Positions 30,843 through 39,542 of a DNA stretch of 54,247 nt are shown here, in pieces (position 1 is the first letter of the stretch; each line of letters begins with the position of its first letter). The notes beneath the pieces are model-generated. The model did not search any database and had not been told where the DNA came from. It saw only the letters and a program-made list of their open reading frames with translations. Origin of the DNA: a virus; IMG/VR virus record IMGVR_UViG_3300020196_000050, positions 1 through 54,247 of that record; one strand, given 5' to 3'. The position numbers and the translations under genes were made by a program.

Positions 30843-31874
30843 TCACTTATGATATCTATCTAAAGAATTTTTTGTTATAAAAATAACCTCAGATTCCTTA
30901 AATTCTTCTAAATTTTTGGAGTTTGTGTAAGACATAGCGGATTTTAAATAATCTATAAAATTTTCAGTCCATGAACTCAAGGTTGTTTCAACCTTGTTTA
31001 GTTTAACAATACCTTCAGATGTTGTTAATTTTTTCTTACCCCATTTCTTTTGGACTTCTTTAGTACTCATTCCTCTAAATTGTTTATAGAAATGTTTTCT
31101 AAGTTTTGGGAAATTATCCCATAAATATTTGGACTTAATCTCATCTAATGGGATTAATTTAAATAGTAAATTCTCCGAACATGATTCGAGTGTTTTATTT
31201 AACACTCCACCTAACATAACATAATCCGACCCTAAGGCTAATGCCTTAATTATATCATCATAATTTCTAAATCCACCATCGGCAACTATTTTTGTTTTAT
31301 ATTCACCTGAAAATTTGATTCGATAACACTCGTTAATTAATGACGCCATTGGGTAATGTACTCCAGTGTTTGCTGATGTTAAGCAACCACTACCACCACC
31401 AATCCCAACACGAACATAGTCAACACCAATCTCCGCAAATTTTTCATATGTTTTTGGATTGGCAATATTACCAACCATTAGTTTATGATTTGGGGTTTTT
31501 CTATTCTCAATAAATTTTTTACAAAGAGTATGTAATTTTTCCATGTGACCATTTGCAATATCAACAAGAATTTTTATTTTCTCATTATTAAACACAGGCC
31601 AATCCTCCCAACTAACTATAGTTTCAAATTCATCTAAAGAAAGGGAGATAAAAATTTCTTGATTATTAGGGTTTAGTCCTCTTGGTAAACATACTTCAAA
31701 ACCTTCCTTAACAAACTTTTTGTAATTATTTAAATCAACTACTGTGTCCATGGGAGACACAAACAAAGGTAAGGTACCTTCAGAATTATATATGTCTATC
31801 TCCGACCTACTATTAATAGTTGAGATAGTTTCGGGAACTAATGTAATATCTTTAAAATCAAATCTTTTTTCCAT
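30843..31874 (-). CDS. GMP reductase (IMPDH/GMPR family)
   Basis: 343 residues, GMP reductase length with no CBS domains. FDFKDITLVP start, PLFVSPMDTV, VDIANGH, then GIGGGSGCLTSANTGVHYP holding the catalytic Cys of the GxGSxC loop, VADGGFRNYDDIIKALALGS and FRGMSTKE. It would reduce GMP to IMP with NADPH, returning guanine nucleotides to the IMP node; IMP dehydrogenase activity cannot be fully excluded. Follows the thioesterase gene by 3 nt in the same operon. Confidence 0.85.
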   Translation of the reverse strand: MEKRFDFKDITLVPETISTINSRSEIDIYNSEGTLPLFVSPMDTVVDLNNYKKFVKEGFEVCLPRGLNPNNQEIFISLSLDEFETIVSWEDWPVFNNEKIKILVDIANGHMEKLHTLCKKFIENRKTPNHKLMVGNIANPKTYEKFAEIGVDYVRVGIGGGSGCLTSANTGVHYPMASLINECYRIKFSGEYKTKIVADGGFRNYDDIIKALALGSDYVMLGGVLNKTLESCSENLLFKLIPLDEIKSKYLWDNFPKLRKHFYKQFRGMSTKEVQKKWGKKKLTTSEGIVKLNKVETTLSSWTENFIDYLKSAMSYTNSKNLEEFKESEVIFITKNSLDRYHK

Positions 31875-31877
31875 AAT

Positions 31878-32279
31878 TTATTTTGCTTCTATCATTTTAA
31901 TAATTCTATTTCTACCTTTTTCTCCGATTGGTATCGGATGACCTTCTTCATCAATATGTACAAATTTGATGTGTGTTTTTAACACTAAATTTTGTTTTCC
32001 AGTGTAAACATTATGAGCTCTTGCTTCCATATATAATGTAACTGATGTATTTCCCACTTCTGTAGGATACCCATAAATTTTAAGTAATTGACTTTCTTTA
32101 GCGGGTTTCTCAAAATTACATTTATCTATTGATACGGTTACCATTCTTGGGGTGTCGCACAACTGCATTGCATATCCCGCGGCAGACGCGTCAATCCATG
32201 CTAATAATTTACCCCCAAATAAGTTACCGTGAAATCCTAAATCCGATTTTTTGATTGGGTGAGAGTTTAATAATTCCAT
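31878..32279 (-). CDS. Acyl-CoA thioesterase (hot-dog, YciA-like)
   Basis: 133 residues from the ATG at 32279 (MELLNSHPIKKSDLGFHG); an upstream in-frame extension is hydrophobic and unrelated. FHGNLFGGKLLAWIDASAAG is the family core, with the conserved N-x-F-G-G and D-x-x-A catalytic helix, then VTVSIDKCNFEKPA. Hydrolyses acyl-CoA; physiological substrate unknown. Rare in phages. Confidence 0.85.
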   Translation of the reverse strand: MELLNSHPIKKSDLGFHGNLFGGKLLAWIDASAAGYAMQLCDTPRMVTVSIDKCNFEKPAKESQLLKIYGYPTEVGNTSVTLYMEARAHNVYTGKQNLVLKTHIKFVHIDEEGHPIPIGEKGRNRIIKMIEAK

Positions 32280-32320
32280 GTAACAATTATAATAAAAATG
32301 GACTATAAAGACAATACAAG

Positions 32321-32328
32321 TATTTATT
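32321..32328 (+). promoter_or_regulatory. TATTTATT box, 3 nt before ATG
   Basis: Box, AAT, then the ATG at 32332. Confidence 0.55.
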
Positions 32329-32331
32329 AAT

Positions 32332-33312
32332 ATGTTAACGAAAAAAGAAATAGATAGAGTAAACGACATACTAAAAAATAGAATATTCAAGTATTCAAAA
32401 GGATTATTTGATTACGATTTACCAGGTGAAAATGATTTCGATTTTAAATTCCAAATTTTAGGTTATAAACAAATGATTAGTGTTGGGGAATATTATGACT
32501 ATCTTCGTGTATCGGTAACACTTTTAAATTTTAGAGATATATTAAGTCAAAAAGTTTTTCTAAGATTGGGTAAACAAGGTGATTTCTTAAACAAATATTT
32601 TAAAGAAAATATGTATTTTTTTAGAAATAATTTACGTGAGGAGATTAGAGCTATAATGTCTATGTTTGAACCTAATGTACTAATAACAATTGAGGATGTA
32701 AGTATTGATACGGGTAATGAAAAAGAATCATTACAAGAACAAAAAATGACTAGAGAGGCTATAAGAAATGTTGTAAAAGATATTACCTATATTTTAAAAA
32801 GTGGTAGAAAAGGTGAGTTTACTTTACCTGATAATGATGAAGGTGTTGGATATAAGTTTAATAGATTTCCCGTAGAATTTACACTTGAACTATCAGTTGA
32901 AGTGGATAATAACATAGATAGGTTTCAAATAAATGCCGAATATTCAAAGAGTGATGATGTGATTGAAATGATAGTTAGGTATAATCCATCTAAATTAAAA
33001 ACTCAGATGTACGACATTATTGGAGAATTAAATGAAACAATTGCTCATGAGTTAGAACATAGTTTACAGGGATACCGTAACGAATTCCCAACTAAAAAAG
33101 GTAGAAAAGTTACAAATCCTTTAAAGTATTATTTACAACCTCACGAAATTCCTGCGCAAATTGCGGGATTTAAACGACTATCAAGAATTCAAAAAGTGCC
33201 ATTAGAAGATGTAATTAGACAATGGTTTGACACTCACACTGACATTCACAATTTAAATAATAACCAACAAGAAAAAGTAATTCAAACACTATTAGATTAT
33301 AGTAAATCTTAA
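32332..33312 (+). CDS. Zincin-like putative protease, 326 aa
   Basis: HELEH at 239-243 in TIAHELEHSLQGY and Glu272 in LQPHEIPAQIAGFKR as likely third ligand. The N-terminus MLTKKEIDRVNDILKNRIFK is related in style to the shared segment but has no clear cleavage site. Residues 20-120 and 155-225 are beta-rich. Plan matches 10129 and 23875. Ends 4 nt into the convergent membrane gene. Confidence 0.75.
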   Translation: MLTKKEIDRVNDILKNRIFKYSKGLFDYDLPGENDFDFKFQILGYKQMISVGEYYDYLRVSVTLLNFRDILSQKVFLRLGKQGDFLNKYFKENMYFFRNNLREEIRAIMSMFEPNVLITIEDVSIDTGNEKESLQEQKMTREAIRNVVKDITYILKSGRKGEFTLPDNDEGVGYKFNRFPVEFTLELSVEVDNNIDRFQINAEYSKSDDVIEMIVRYNPSKLKTQMYDIIGELNETIAHELEHSLQGYRNEFPTKKGRKVTNPLKYYLQPHEIPAQIAGFKRLSRIQKVPLEDVIRQWFDTHTDIHNLNNNQQEKVIQTLLDYSKS

Positions 33313-33944
33313 TTTTTACTTTTAAATCTTTTTACAATTTTGTTAATTAATTGTTTTATAATAATACCTGAAACAGTTAATAAACCAAACGAAGAAATCC
33401 TCACCACTAATTCGTTGATATCTTGGTCAGTAAATGTCATATTTTTTGAAACGTTATATAATATACCCAATAAAGGAATTATAAACGTGTAACTTAACAT
33501 ATTAGTCATTTTATGAAATTGTATTCCTAAACTACTAACAAAATCTAAAAATACTGCTAAGAATGAATCCGTTTTACGTAAAACTTGTTTTAACACATCA
33601 GATAGACCCTCCTCTTTAATTTTATTAAAAATTTTATATATCATATCTTTATTATCGATATAATAAGATGCGATAACACCCGTCAGAATTAAACTAATTT
33701 GTAAATCGTTTATCTCAGGAAATTTACCACGTACAAAATCTTCAACAGGACCTACAAAACCACCAATACTAGCACCCCAAGTTATTAAGAATTTTAGGTT
33801 CATACCAATCTGTTTTGAAGAATCCTCAATAATCTCTTTCACTCTACTGTAGTTTTTTTTAATAATATCAACAATATTACCCCCACTAGCTTCAAGTAGG
33901 ATTCTTCTTTTTTGGGATTCACTTATTAAAATACTAATACTCAT
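33309..33944 (-). CDS. Membrane protein with capsid-targeting-like N-terminus
   Basis: 211 residues. MSISILISESQKRRILLE|AS is a model shared segment with a gp21-type site after Glu18. The rest has several hydrophobic helices (FLITWGASIGGFVG, LQISLILTGVIASYYI, YTFIIPLLGILYNV, SSFGLLTVSGIIIKQLI) and a basic tail. A membrane protein processed in the head would be released at infection; compare 48918-49601 and 53460-54059. TATTTATA box 4 nt upstream. Confidence 0.75.
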   Translation of the reverse strand: MSISILISESQKRRILLEASGGNIVDIIKKNYSRVKEIIEDSSKQIGMNLKFLITWGASIGGFVGPVEDFVRGKFPEINDLQISLILTGVIASYYIDNKDMIYKIFNKIKEEGLSDVLKQVLRKTDSFLAVFLDFVSSLGIQFHKMTNMLSYTFIIPLLGILYNVSKNMTFTDQDINELVVRISSFGLLTVSGIIIKQLINKIVKRFKSKN

Positions 33945-33948
33945 TGAC

Positions 33949-33956
33949 TATAAATA
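33949..33956 (-). promoter_or_regulatory. TATTTATA box, 4 nt before ATG
   Basis: Minus-strand box, GTCA, then the ATG at 33944. A second box on the plus strand (33966-33973) precedes 33994 by 20 nt. Confidence 0.6.
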
Positions 33957-33993
33957 CTTTTATTATATTTATTGTTAGTAATATTTTAAAAAA

Positions 33994-34593
33994 ATGATTA
34001 ATCCTGAGTTAAATATTGGAGATAAAGTAATCCTTTTACATATGGATGGAGACACTAGTGTTCCACCAGGTACTAAAGGGGTTGTTATAGCACGCTCTGT
34101 TTTTCAAGGGGAGAATCAATACACTGTTAGATGGGAAAGTGGTAATACATTAGCCCTAGTTGAGGGGTATGATTTATGGGACACCGAAGAAAATAGAAAA
34201 AACAGTAAGAAAAAAAATATTAGAGAAGATGAAATCGAAAGGAGTAAAAAGTTTATGAAGAACATCAACGCTTTCAGATTCTTCAATATGAAATTTTTAA
34301 ATGAGTATCTAAAGAAAGTTAGGGAATCAAGTATTGTAAACATGTTTGGGGCGGCACCTTATTTATATATGGGTAAAGATAGAATAGAACATGAATTTAA
34401 GTATAAAGATATTGGTAATGAGGAAGCATTTGAGGAAGTTTTAGAAATGGCCAATCTTGCCCAATCAGAAATGATTCGTGGTGTTATGAACGTACTTGAC
34501 CACGAAGGTAAAGAACACGATTTAAATACAATAAACAGATATATACAAAGATATTCTCATATGGTACTTGAAAACTATATGAATCTATTCTAA
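33994..34593 (+). CDS. Protein with DUF4314-like N-terminal domain, 199 aa
   Basis: Residues 5-55 (NIGDKVILLHMDGDTSVPPG, then QYTVRWESGNTLALVEGYDL) resemble the DUF4314/SH3-like fold seen in phage proteins. The C-terminal part is helical, with GAAPYLYMGKDR. Function unknown. First of a plus-strand group with two acidic genes. Confidence 0.7.
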   Translation: MINPELNIGDKVILLHMDGDTSVPPGTKGVVIARSVFQGENQYTVRWESGNTLALVEGYDLWDTEENRKNSKKKNIREDEIERSKKFMKNINAFRFFNMKFLNEYLKKVRESSIVNMFGAAPYLYMGKDRIEHEFKYKDIGNEEAFEEVLEMANLAQSEMIRGVMNVLDHEGKEHDLNTINRYIQRYSHMVLENYMNLF

Positions 34594-34625
34594 TAGAATA
34601 ATATATTTATTAAAAAACAAAAAAC

Positions 34626-35276
34626 ATGAACGCATATTTTTTCAAAATGTCAAAAGAGGAAAGAGATAATATCCTTGACCAACATAAAGAACCTTATAAT
34701 GGTTACGTTATGCAAAATCAAACATCATCTAATGAACAACCATTATATGTCCAAGATTTTGCAAATGATAAACAAGGTATTAATATTGATATCCACGGTA
34801 ATGCAAAACCATATACCAATTTTAACATTAATGAATCTCACTCAGGTTTAGATATGATTGGTGATGGGGATGTTGATTTGAAAAATGGTACAGTTGACTT
34901 TGAAGATGTTTTATCACATGAAGATGATTACGATTTTGGGTTTGATTATCCTGAGACAGACTCATATGAAAATAATGTAACAGTTGGAGATGATGATGAC
35001 TCCATCTATGTTAGTATTGGGGAAATGAATGATATGATTGGAGGTGGTGACGATGATTTAAAACATGGTACTTTTGGATTTGAGGAAAGGGATGATGATA
35101 AGTTATTTGATGATGACGATTTGTTTGATGAAGAAATTTATGAAACAGAAGGTGACGAATTTTCAGATGTTGATGATTTAGGAATTGACCATGATTTAGA
35201 CCAAGGAGAGATAAATTCAATCACCGAAAGTATCGACAAAACATTAGATATGTTTAGAAGATTTAAAAAATACTAA
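34626..35276 (+). CDS. Highly acidic protein, candidate internal or scaffold-like
   Basis: 216 residues. MNAYFFKMSKEERDNILDQH resembles the shared N-terminal segment, and FNINE|S gives a possible site. The rest is extremely rich in Asp and Glu (for instance DDDKLFDDDDLFDEE), as in DNA-mimic or scaffold-core proteins. A TATTTATT box lies 14 nt upstream. The next gene begins 1 nt after its stop. Confidence 0.7.
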   Translation: MNAYFFKMSKEERDNILDQHKEPYNGYVMQNQTSSNEQPLYVQDFANDKQGINIDIHGNAKPYTNFNINESHSGLDMIGDGDVDLKNGTVDFEDVLSHEDDYDFGFDYPETDSYENNVTVGDDDDSIYVSIGEMNDMIGGGDDDLKHGTFGFEERDDDKLFDDDDLFDEEIYETEGDEFSDVDDLGIDHDLDQGEINSITESIDKTLDMFRRFKKY

Positions 35277-35277
35277 A

Positions 35278-35589
35278 ATGGAAATAAAGGAGATTGTTTC
35301 ATATTATTTAAACGATACTACCAAAACTTTAGATGTTACTTTCAGAACTATATTAGATAGTGATGATGAAATGAGGGAAGATAAAATATATTTTGAAGAA
35401 ATCTCTGACTTTGGTTATGAATTTGCAAATAGTGAAAACATATACAAAGGTATATTAGATGAAGAATACGATGAAGATGATTTTGATTCTTACTATGACG
35501 ATGAAGTCGATGAACAAGAAATCATGTCATTTTTAAACGAATATTATCTAATATACCCAAGCAAATTACCCAACCCCGAAATATTTTAA
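35278..35589 (+). CDS. Small acidic unknown protein, 103 aa
   Basis: MEIKEIVSYYLNDTTKTLDV and a beta-rich first half, then an acidic segment (EEYDEDDFDSYYDDEVDEQE) and a hydrophobic end. Overlaps the end of the convergent lipoprotein gene by 4 nt. Probably co-transcribed with 34626. Confidence 0.65.
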   Translation: MEIKEIVSYYLNDTTKTLDVTFRTILDSDDEMREDKIYFEEISDFGYEFANSENIYKGILDEEYDEDDFDSYYDDEVDEQEIMSFLNEYYLIYPSKLPNPEIF

Positions 35590-36092
35590 GGACCAATCCT
35601 TGTTAAATAAAGAGTTACATTTTGATTGTAACCTGAACTACCGCCAACCCAAAGACCTGTAGTTCTTAAAACCAAACTTTCCGCACCATCACTAATTATT
35701 TTAAAGGTTCTCTCACCATTACCACAATCAAATTGAATATACCCTAAATCATATACGTTATAATGACCAACAACATTATAAAAGTATTGTTGTGACCAAT
35801 GAACTTGACCTGAAGGAAGTGGGATTGGTGAAAATGAAATAACACTATAATCTAAATGCCATTTAGTGAAACCAACATAGATACTATCGACAGGAAATTT
35901 ATCGTGAGGATTTATATATAAATCACCAGGGTAATATGTTGTATCATTTGGTGATGTTGTATTCTCATCTTCGGTATATGTTATCTTATCAATTACATAT
36001 TCACCACTTAAACTTAATGAAGTTGGTTCCGCATATTTAATACAAGAAGTTAGAAATAAAACTAATGTGGATAGGTAAAAAAGTGTTTTCAT
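35586..36092 (-). CDS. Predicted lipoprotein, 168 aa
   Basis: Type II signal peptide MKTLFYLSTLVLFLTSCIKY with lipobox LTSC (Cys17). The mature part is beta-rich and Tyr/Ser-rich (LSLSGEYVIDKITYTEDE), like small Bacteroidetes envelope lipoproteins. Different in sequence from the lipoprotein at 7130. A TATATTTG element lies 22 nt upstream. Possible envelope modification or superinfection exclusion. Confidence 0.75.
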   Translation of the reverse strand: MKTLFYLSTLVLFLTSCIKYAEPTSLSLSGEYVIDKITYTEDENTTSPNDTTYYPGDLYINPHDKFPVDSIYVGFTKWHLDYSVISFSPIPLPSGQVHWSQQYFYNVVGHYNVYDLGYIQFDCGNGERTFKIISDGAESLVLRTTGLWVGGSSGYNQNVTLYLTRIGP

Positions 36093-36114
36093 TGTAATTA
36101 TCTTTATTTGACTA

Positions 36115-36122
36115 CAAATATA
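36115..36122 (-). promoter_or_regulatory. TAnnTTTG (TATATTTG) -7 element
   Basis: Minus strand, 22 nt before the ATG at 36092. Confidence 0.5.
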
Positions 36123-36146
36123 AGTATATTTTTTTAATTACAAAAA

Positions 36147-36154
36147 TATTTATC
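36147..36154 (+). promoter_or_regulatory. TATTTATC box, 3 nt before ATG
   Basis: Box, GAT, then the ATG at 36158. Confidence 0.5.
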
Positions 36155-36157
36155 GAT

Positions 36158-36403
36158 ATGAAAAACGATATTGACTATTTAATCTCATTAATGACGGAAT
36201 ATACATTCGACCCAACCAATAAAAATGAGATTGGGGAACAAGAAGCGGCGGCTTCAGGAGGTGGAGGTGGTTCTAAGCCAGCGTACCCTACAGTCACAAA
36301 ATGGGAGTCAGGTGTTACAAGAGGTCCAGCGAATCAAATTGGTATCACTAAATGGCATGAAATAGTTAAATTAAATAGAGGAAAGGCTAACACTTTATTA
36401 TAA
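36158..36403 (+). CDS. Small candidate virion protein, 81 aa
   Basis: MKNDIDYLISLMTEYTF is a shared-type N-terminus. A Gly/Ala-rich hinge follows (QEAAASGGGGGSKP), then YPTVTKWESGVTRGPANQIG and TKWHEIVKLNRGKANTLL, a compact tail that looks like a conserved virion peptide. Function unknown. Starts the virion-gene block. Confidence 0.65.
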   Translation: MKNDIDYLISLMTEYTFDPTNKNEIGEQEAAASGGGGGSKPAYPTVTKWESGVTRGPANQIGITKWHEIVKLNRGKANTLL

Positions 36404-36410
36404 AGATTAA

Positions 36411-36418
36411 TATTTATT
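36411..36418 (+). promoter_or_regulatory. TATTTATT box, 4 nt before ATG
   Basis: Box, AAAT, then the ATG at 36423. Confidence 0.55.
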
Positions 36419-36422
36419 AAAT

Positions 36423-37988
36423 ATGAAAAATCAAAACCATACCCAAGTTATTGCAATGTCCGCAAATCTCGGATATCTTTTTACAAACAAAGGAGTTTCT
36501 AAAGTATCCTATGAATCAAATGATTTAAACGGTAGAAATTTTGTCCCTTACACCTACGAACATTTAAATGTCGCTAGCAAAATATTACAGGAAAACATAA
36601 ACTTCAAATATAAAATAGGTTCACTCTCGTTAACCGAATACACATCTGAACCAAGAAGGTTTTTAAATCTATTAATGGAAACTTTTGAAGTTAATAATGG
36701 TATCGCCATAATTAAAGAATGGGAAGAAAAATTTGGTAATAAATTATTATTAATTAATGAATCTACGGATAATTTACTAATTGAGCAAAGAGTAAACAAT
36801 TCTTGGGAAGGGATTTATCAAATCATATCAGAAGGTATTTTAGGTAATATTTGGAGCGGTGTTAAAAAGGTGGGAAGTGCCGTAGCCACAGGAGTTTCAA
36901 ATGCCGCTGGATGGGTTAAAGATAAGGCAGTTGCTGCTAAAGATTGGGTAGTCGACCAAGGTAAACAAATTAAGGATAAAGGATTTCTTGGATGGGCGGC
37001 CGATAAAGCAAAGAATGTTTGGAATTATGTTAAAGATAAAATAGCCGCGGCTTGGAATTGTGTAAAGGCTGGTTTAGAATGTATAATGGAAGGTATCCGA
37101 AGTCTTGTTACAAGTGCTGCAGGTACCGCGGTTTTAACAGGATTATCTTTTGTTCCTGTTGTAGGTCAAGTTACAAATGCGGTTATATTCGGAGCATTAT
37201 TATTATATGATTTATATCAGATGTCTCAGGGTAAAGGTGATTGGATTAATATTATTGTAGACTCGGTGGCATTAATATTACCAATGGCAAGTAAATTACT
37301 AAAAAGTGCGTTGGTTGGTGTAAAATCGTTCAGTCAACTCGGTGCGGCGGCAGCTTCTAAAGGGGGTATTTTAGCAAAAGTAGTAAACGCGTTTAGGTCA
37401 GGAATAAGTACATTGGGTGGTTATGTCACAAAGGCGGCAACTTGGTTAGGTGAAAAGTTAGGTATGACAACATTGGCTAATTGGGGGAAAAACGCAACTT
37501 CAAAATTGGCGAGTTTGAGTGATGAATTAGCCGCGGGGGCGAAAGGTGTAAAAGGAACCGCTAAAACTGCTGCAACTACAGGAGCTAAGAAAACGGTGAC
37601 CGCGGGGGCTAAGAAAACCGTAACCGCAAACGCAAAGAACGTAGCGGCATCAAAAATTGGGGCTAAAGCATCTCAAGAATCAATTAAAAAAGCAACACCA
37701 TTACAACAATTAAAAACAATATGGGCAAAGAACCCTAAAACACCAATTCCTCCAACAGGTACAATTGTTAAGGCTTCAGGTAAGGCGTTTTTACTTACCA
37801 CTGGTATTTGTGCAGCGTTAGGGTTAGATGGTTTTACATGTTCTTCTAAAGTGGAGAATGGTCAAGTAACTCCTGAACAATTAAAAGTTGCGGAAGAAAA
37901 AGCACAAATGGAATTAGCTCAACAATTAACTACAAACCCTGAAGGTACAAGTTTAGGTATTAGTGATGCTGATATCGCAGCACTATAA
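36423..37988 (+). CDS. Large Ala-rich candidate internal virion protein with membrane-active region
   Basis: 521 residues. A propeptide-like first 137 residues contains gp21-type sites (LINE|S at 110-114, IISE|G at 134-138). Then amphipathic and hydrophobic stretches: TAVLTGLSFVPVVGQVTNAV and VDSVALILPMASKLL, resembling the pre-toxin or transmembrane parts of polymorphic toxins. Residues about 370-430 form a Lys/Ala-rich histone-H1-like tail (AKKTVTAGAKKTVTANAKN). It may pack with DNA in the head and insert into the host membrane. No catalytic motif seen. Confidence 0.75.
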   Translation: MKNQNHTQVIAMSANLGYLFTNKGVSKVSYESNDLNGRNFVPYTYEHLNVASKILQENINFKYKIGSLSLTEYTSEPRRFLNLLMETFEVNNGIAIIKEWEEKFGNKLLLINESTDNLLIEQRVNNSWEGIYQIISEGILGNIWSGVKKVGSAVATGVSNAAGWVKDKAVAAKDWVVDQGKQIKDKGFLGWAADKAKNVWNYVKDKIAAAWNCVKAGLECIMEGIRSLVTSAAGTAVLTGLSFVPVVGQVTNAVIFGALLLYDLYQMSQGKGDWINIIVDSVALILPMASKLLKSALVGVKSFSQLGAAAASKGGILAKVVNAFRSGISTLGGYVTKAATWLGEKLGMTTLANWGKNATSKLASLSDELAAGAKGVKGTAKTAATTGAKKTVTAGAKKTVTANAKNVAASKIGAKASQESIKKATPLQQLKTIWAKNPKTPIPPTGTIVKASGKAFLLTTGICAALGLDGFTCSSKVENGQVTPEQLKVAEEKAQMELAQQLTTNPEGTSLGISDADIAAL

Positions 37989-38007
37989 TTTTTATTTAAA
38001 GTTAATA

Positions 38008-38015
38008 TATTTATA
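38008..38015 (+). promoter_or_regulatory. TATTTATA box, 3 nt before ATG
   Basis: Box, GAT, then the ATG at 38019. Confidence 0.6.
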
Positions 38016-38018
38016 GAT

Positions 38019-39524
38019 ATGAAAAATAACAATTTAATATTCGAGGAAATAAAAAGAGCCCAATTACTGATGGGGTATTCTTCTAAAAGTACTTTAACAG
38101 AAAACGAAATTAGAATCCAAAATAAACATAAAAAGTCTTTAGTAGAGAACTATAATAGATTAGTTTTGTCTGAAGGGGCTGGAGATAAAATTTTAAAATC
38201 TTTACTGGGTGGTGCTGATGACGCGGCAAGAGTGGCATTAAACAGTGCTGATGACGCGGCTAAAGTGGCGATAAAAACACAATTAGATGATGTTGTTAGA
38301 AGTGCTGGAGGTAAGATTGGTAAATTCTCGAGTGCTGATGACATATTAAAACATTTAAAAAAAGGTGGTGTTCTTGACGATGTTGCAAGACAAGAACTTA
38401 AGATGGGTTTAATGAAAAGTCCGAATACCGCTAAAAATGTTAAAAACGCATTAGCGGCTGACATGTTAAAAAACGCCGATAATATAAAAAACTTTAATAA
38501 AATTATTGCGGCAGGAAAAGGTGAAGCAGGGATTTCTAAATTATTACAGAAAAAAGGTATTCCTGCCGACATTGCGGATGATATTGCAAGAAAACATGTA
38601 TCCAAATCGGCAAATAAAGTTGCTGCAGGTTCAGCCGCAGGTAGTGGAGTTCAAAGTACTGTTAGTAAAGTGGGTAGTAAAACAAGTAAAAACGTTGGAA
38701 AAACAACTAAAACCGCTGGAAAAGGAGGTGTTGGTAGAGGTAAAAATGTAAAAAAACCAACAAAACCAAGAGTAAAAAAACGAAGCTACACACCAAAAGG
38801 AGAAACAAATTGGCAAAAGTTTAAAAAGGCCATGGTAGGTTTTAGTAGAACTAAAATATTTAAATACCTTTTAATTGCGGGTGGTCTTTATTTAGTATAT
38901 AAATGGTGGACGGATGAAGGTTCAGCACCTTTCCCTGATTGTATTGGTAAAAATATTCCTCAAGAAGATTTTGAGCAAATGGTTAATAGTGGGGACGGGT
39001 CAGTTATTATCTCTGACACAGGAGTTGATGCTATTGATAGAGCAGGTGGTGGTAAATTTTATGACGATAAGAAATTTGTGACAGGTAATGGTAGATATTC
39101 AGGAACTTGGTCTGAAGTTCCAGGTGTAGGTGTTGTTATCTCAATTGAAGGTCAAGAATACACTATGTCATGTGAAGGAGTTGTGGATGAAGAAGATGGT
39201 GGAGGAACAGGTGGTGGTGACGGAACAGGTGGCGGAACAGGTGGTGGAGGTGGATATACACCTTGTTCAGGATTCCCTCTTAAACAAGGTTGTAAATCAA
39301 GTGATGTTAGAAAAGTACAAGAATGTTTAGGTATTGGAGCCGATGGTCAATTAGGTCCTAAAACCGCAAGTGCTATTAAAGCGAAAGGTTATAGTATGCC
39401 ATTAAGTCAATCTGATTATGATAAAATTGTTGCTAATTGTGGAGGTAGTTCATCCTCATCAACTACAACAACAACTACTGTATACACAGGAGGAGAGTCG
39501 GGCTCAATTGAGAATTTTGTTTAA
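38019..39524 (+). CDS. Candidate internal virion protein: basic domain, membrane helix and peptidoglycan-binding domain
   Basis: 501 residues. Shared-type start MKNNNLIFEEIKRAQLLMGY, with LSE|G cleavage site at 50-53. Repeats of ADDAA(R/K)VA at about 60-80, a Lys/Ser/Gly-rich histone-like region (about 220-270), one transmembrane helix at about 280-297 (IFKYLLIAGGLYLVYKWW), a globular part, a Gly-rich hinge and a PG_binding_1 domain (about 414-465: CKSSDVRKVQECLG, LGPKTASAIKAKGY), then a Ser/Thr tail. The layout fits a protein spanning host membrane and wall at DNA entry. Confidence 0.78.
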   Translation: MKNNNLIFEEIKRAQLLMGYSSKSTLTENEIRIQNKHKKSLVENYNRLVLSEGAGDKILKSLLGGADDAARVALNSADDAAKVAIKTQLDDVVRSAGGKIGKFSSADDILKHLKKGGVLDDVARQELKMGLMKSPNTAKNVKNALAADMLKNADNIKNFNKIIAAGKGEAGISKLLQKKGIPADIADDIARKHVSKSANKVAAGSAAGSGVQSTVSKVGSKTSKNVGKTTKTAGKGGVGRGKNVKKPTKPRVKKRSYTPKGETNWQKFKKAMVGFSRTKIFKYLLIAGGLYLVYKWWTDEGSAPFPDCIGKNIPQEDFEQMVNSGDGSVIISDTGVDAIDRAGGGKFYDDKKFVTGNGRYSGTWSEVPGVGVVISIEGQEYTMSCEGVVDEEDGGGTGGGDGTGGGTGGGGGYTPCSGFPLKQGCKSSDVRKVQECLGIGADGQLGPKTASAIKAKGYSMPLSQSDYDKIVANCGGSSSSSTTTTTTVYTGGESGSIENFV

Positions 39525-39542
39525 AAAATAAAAAATATATAT

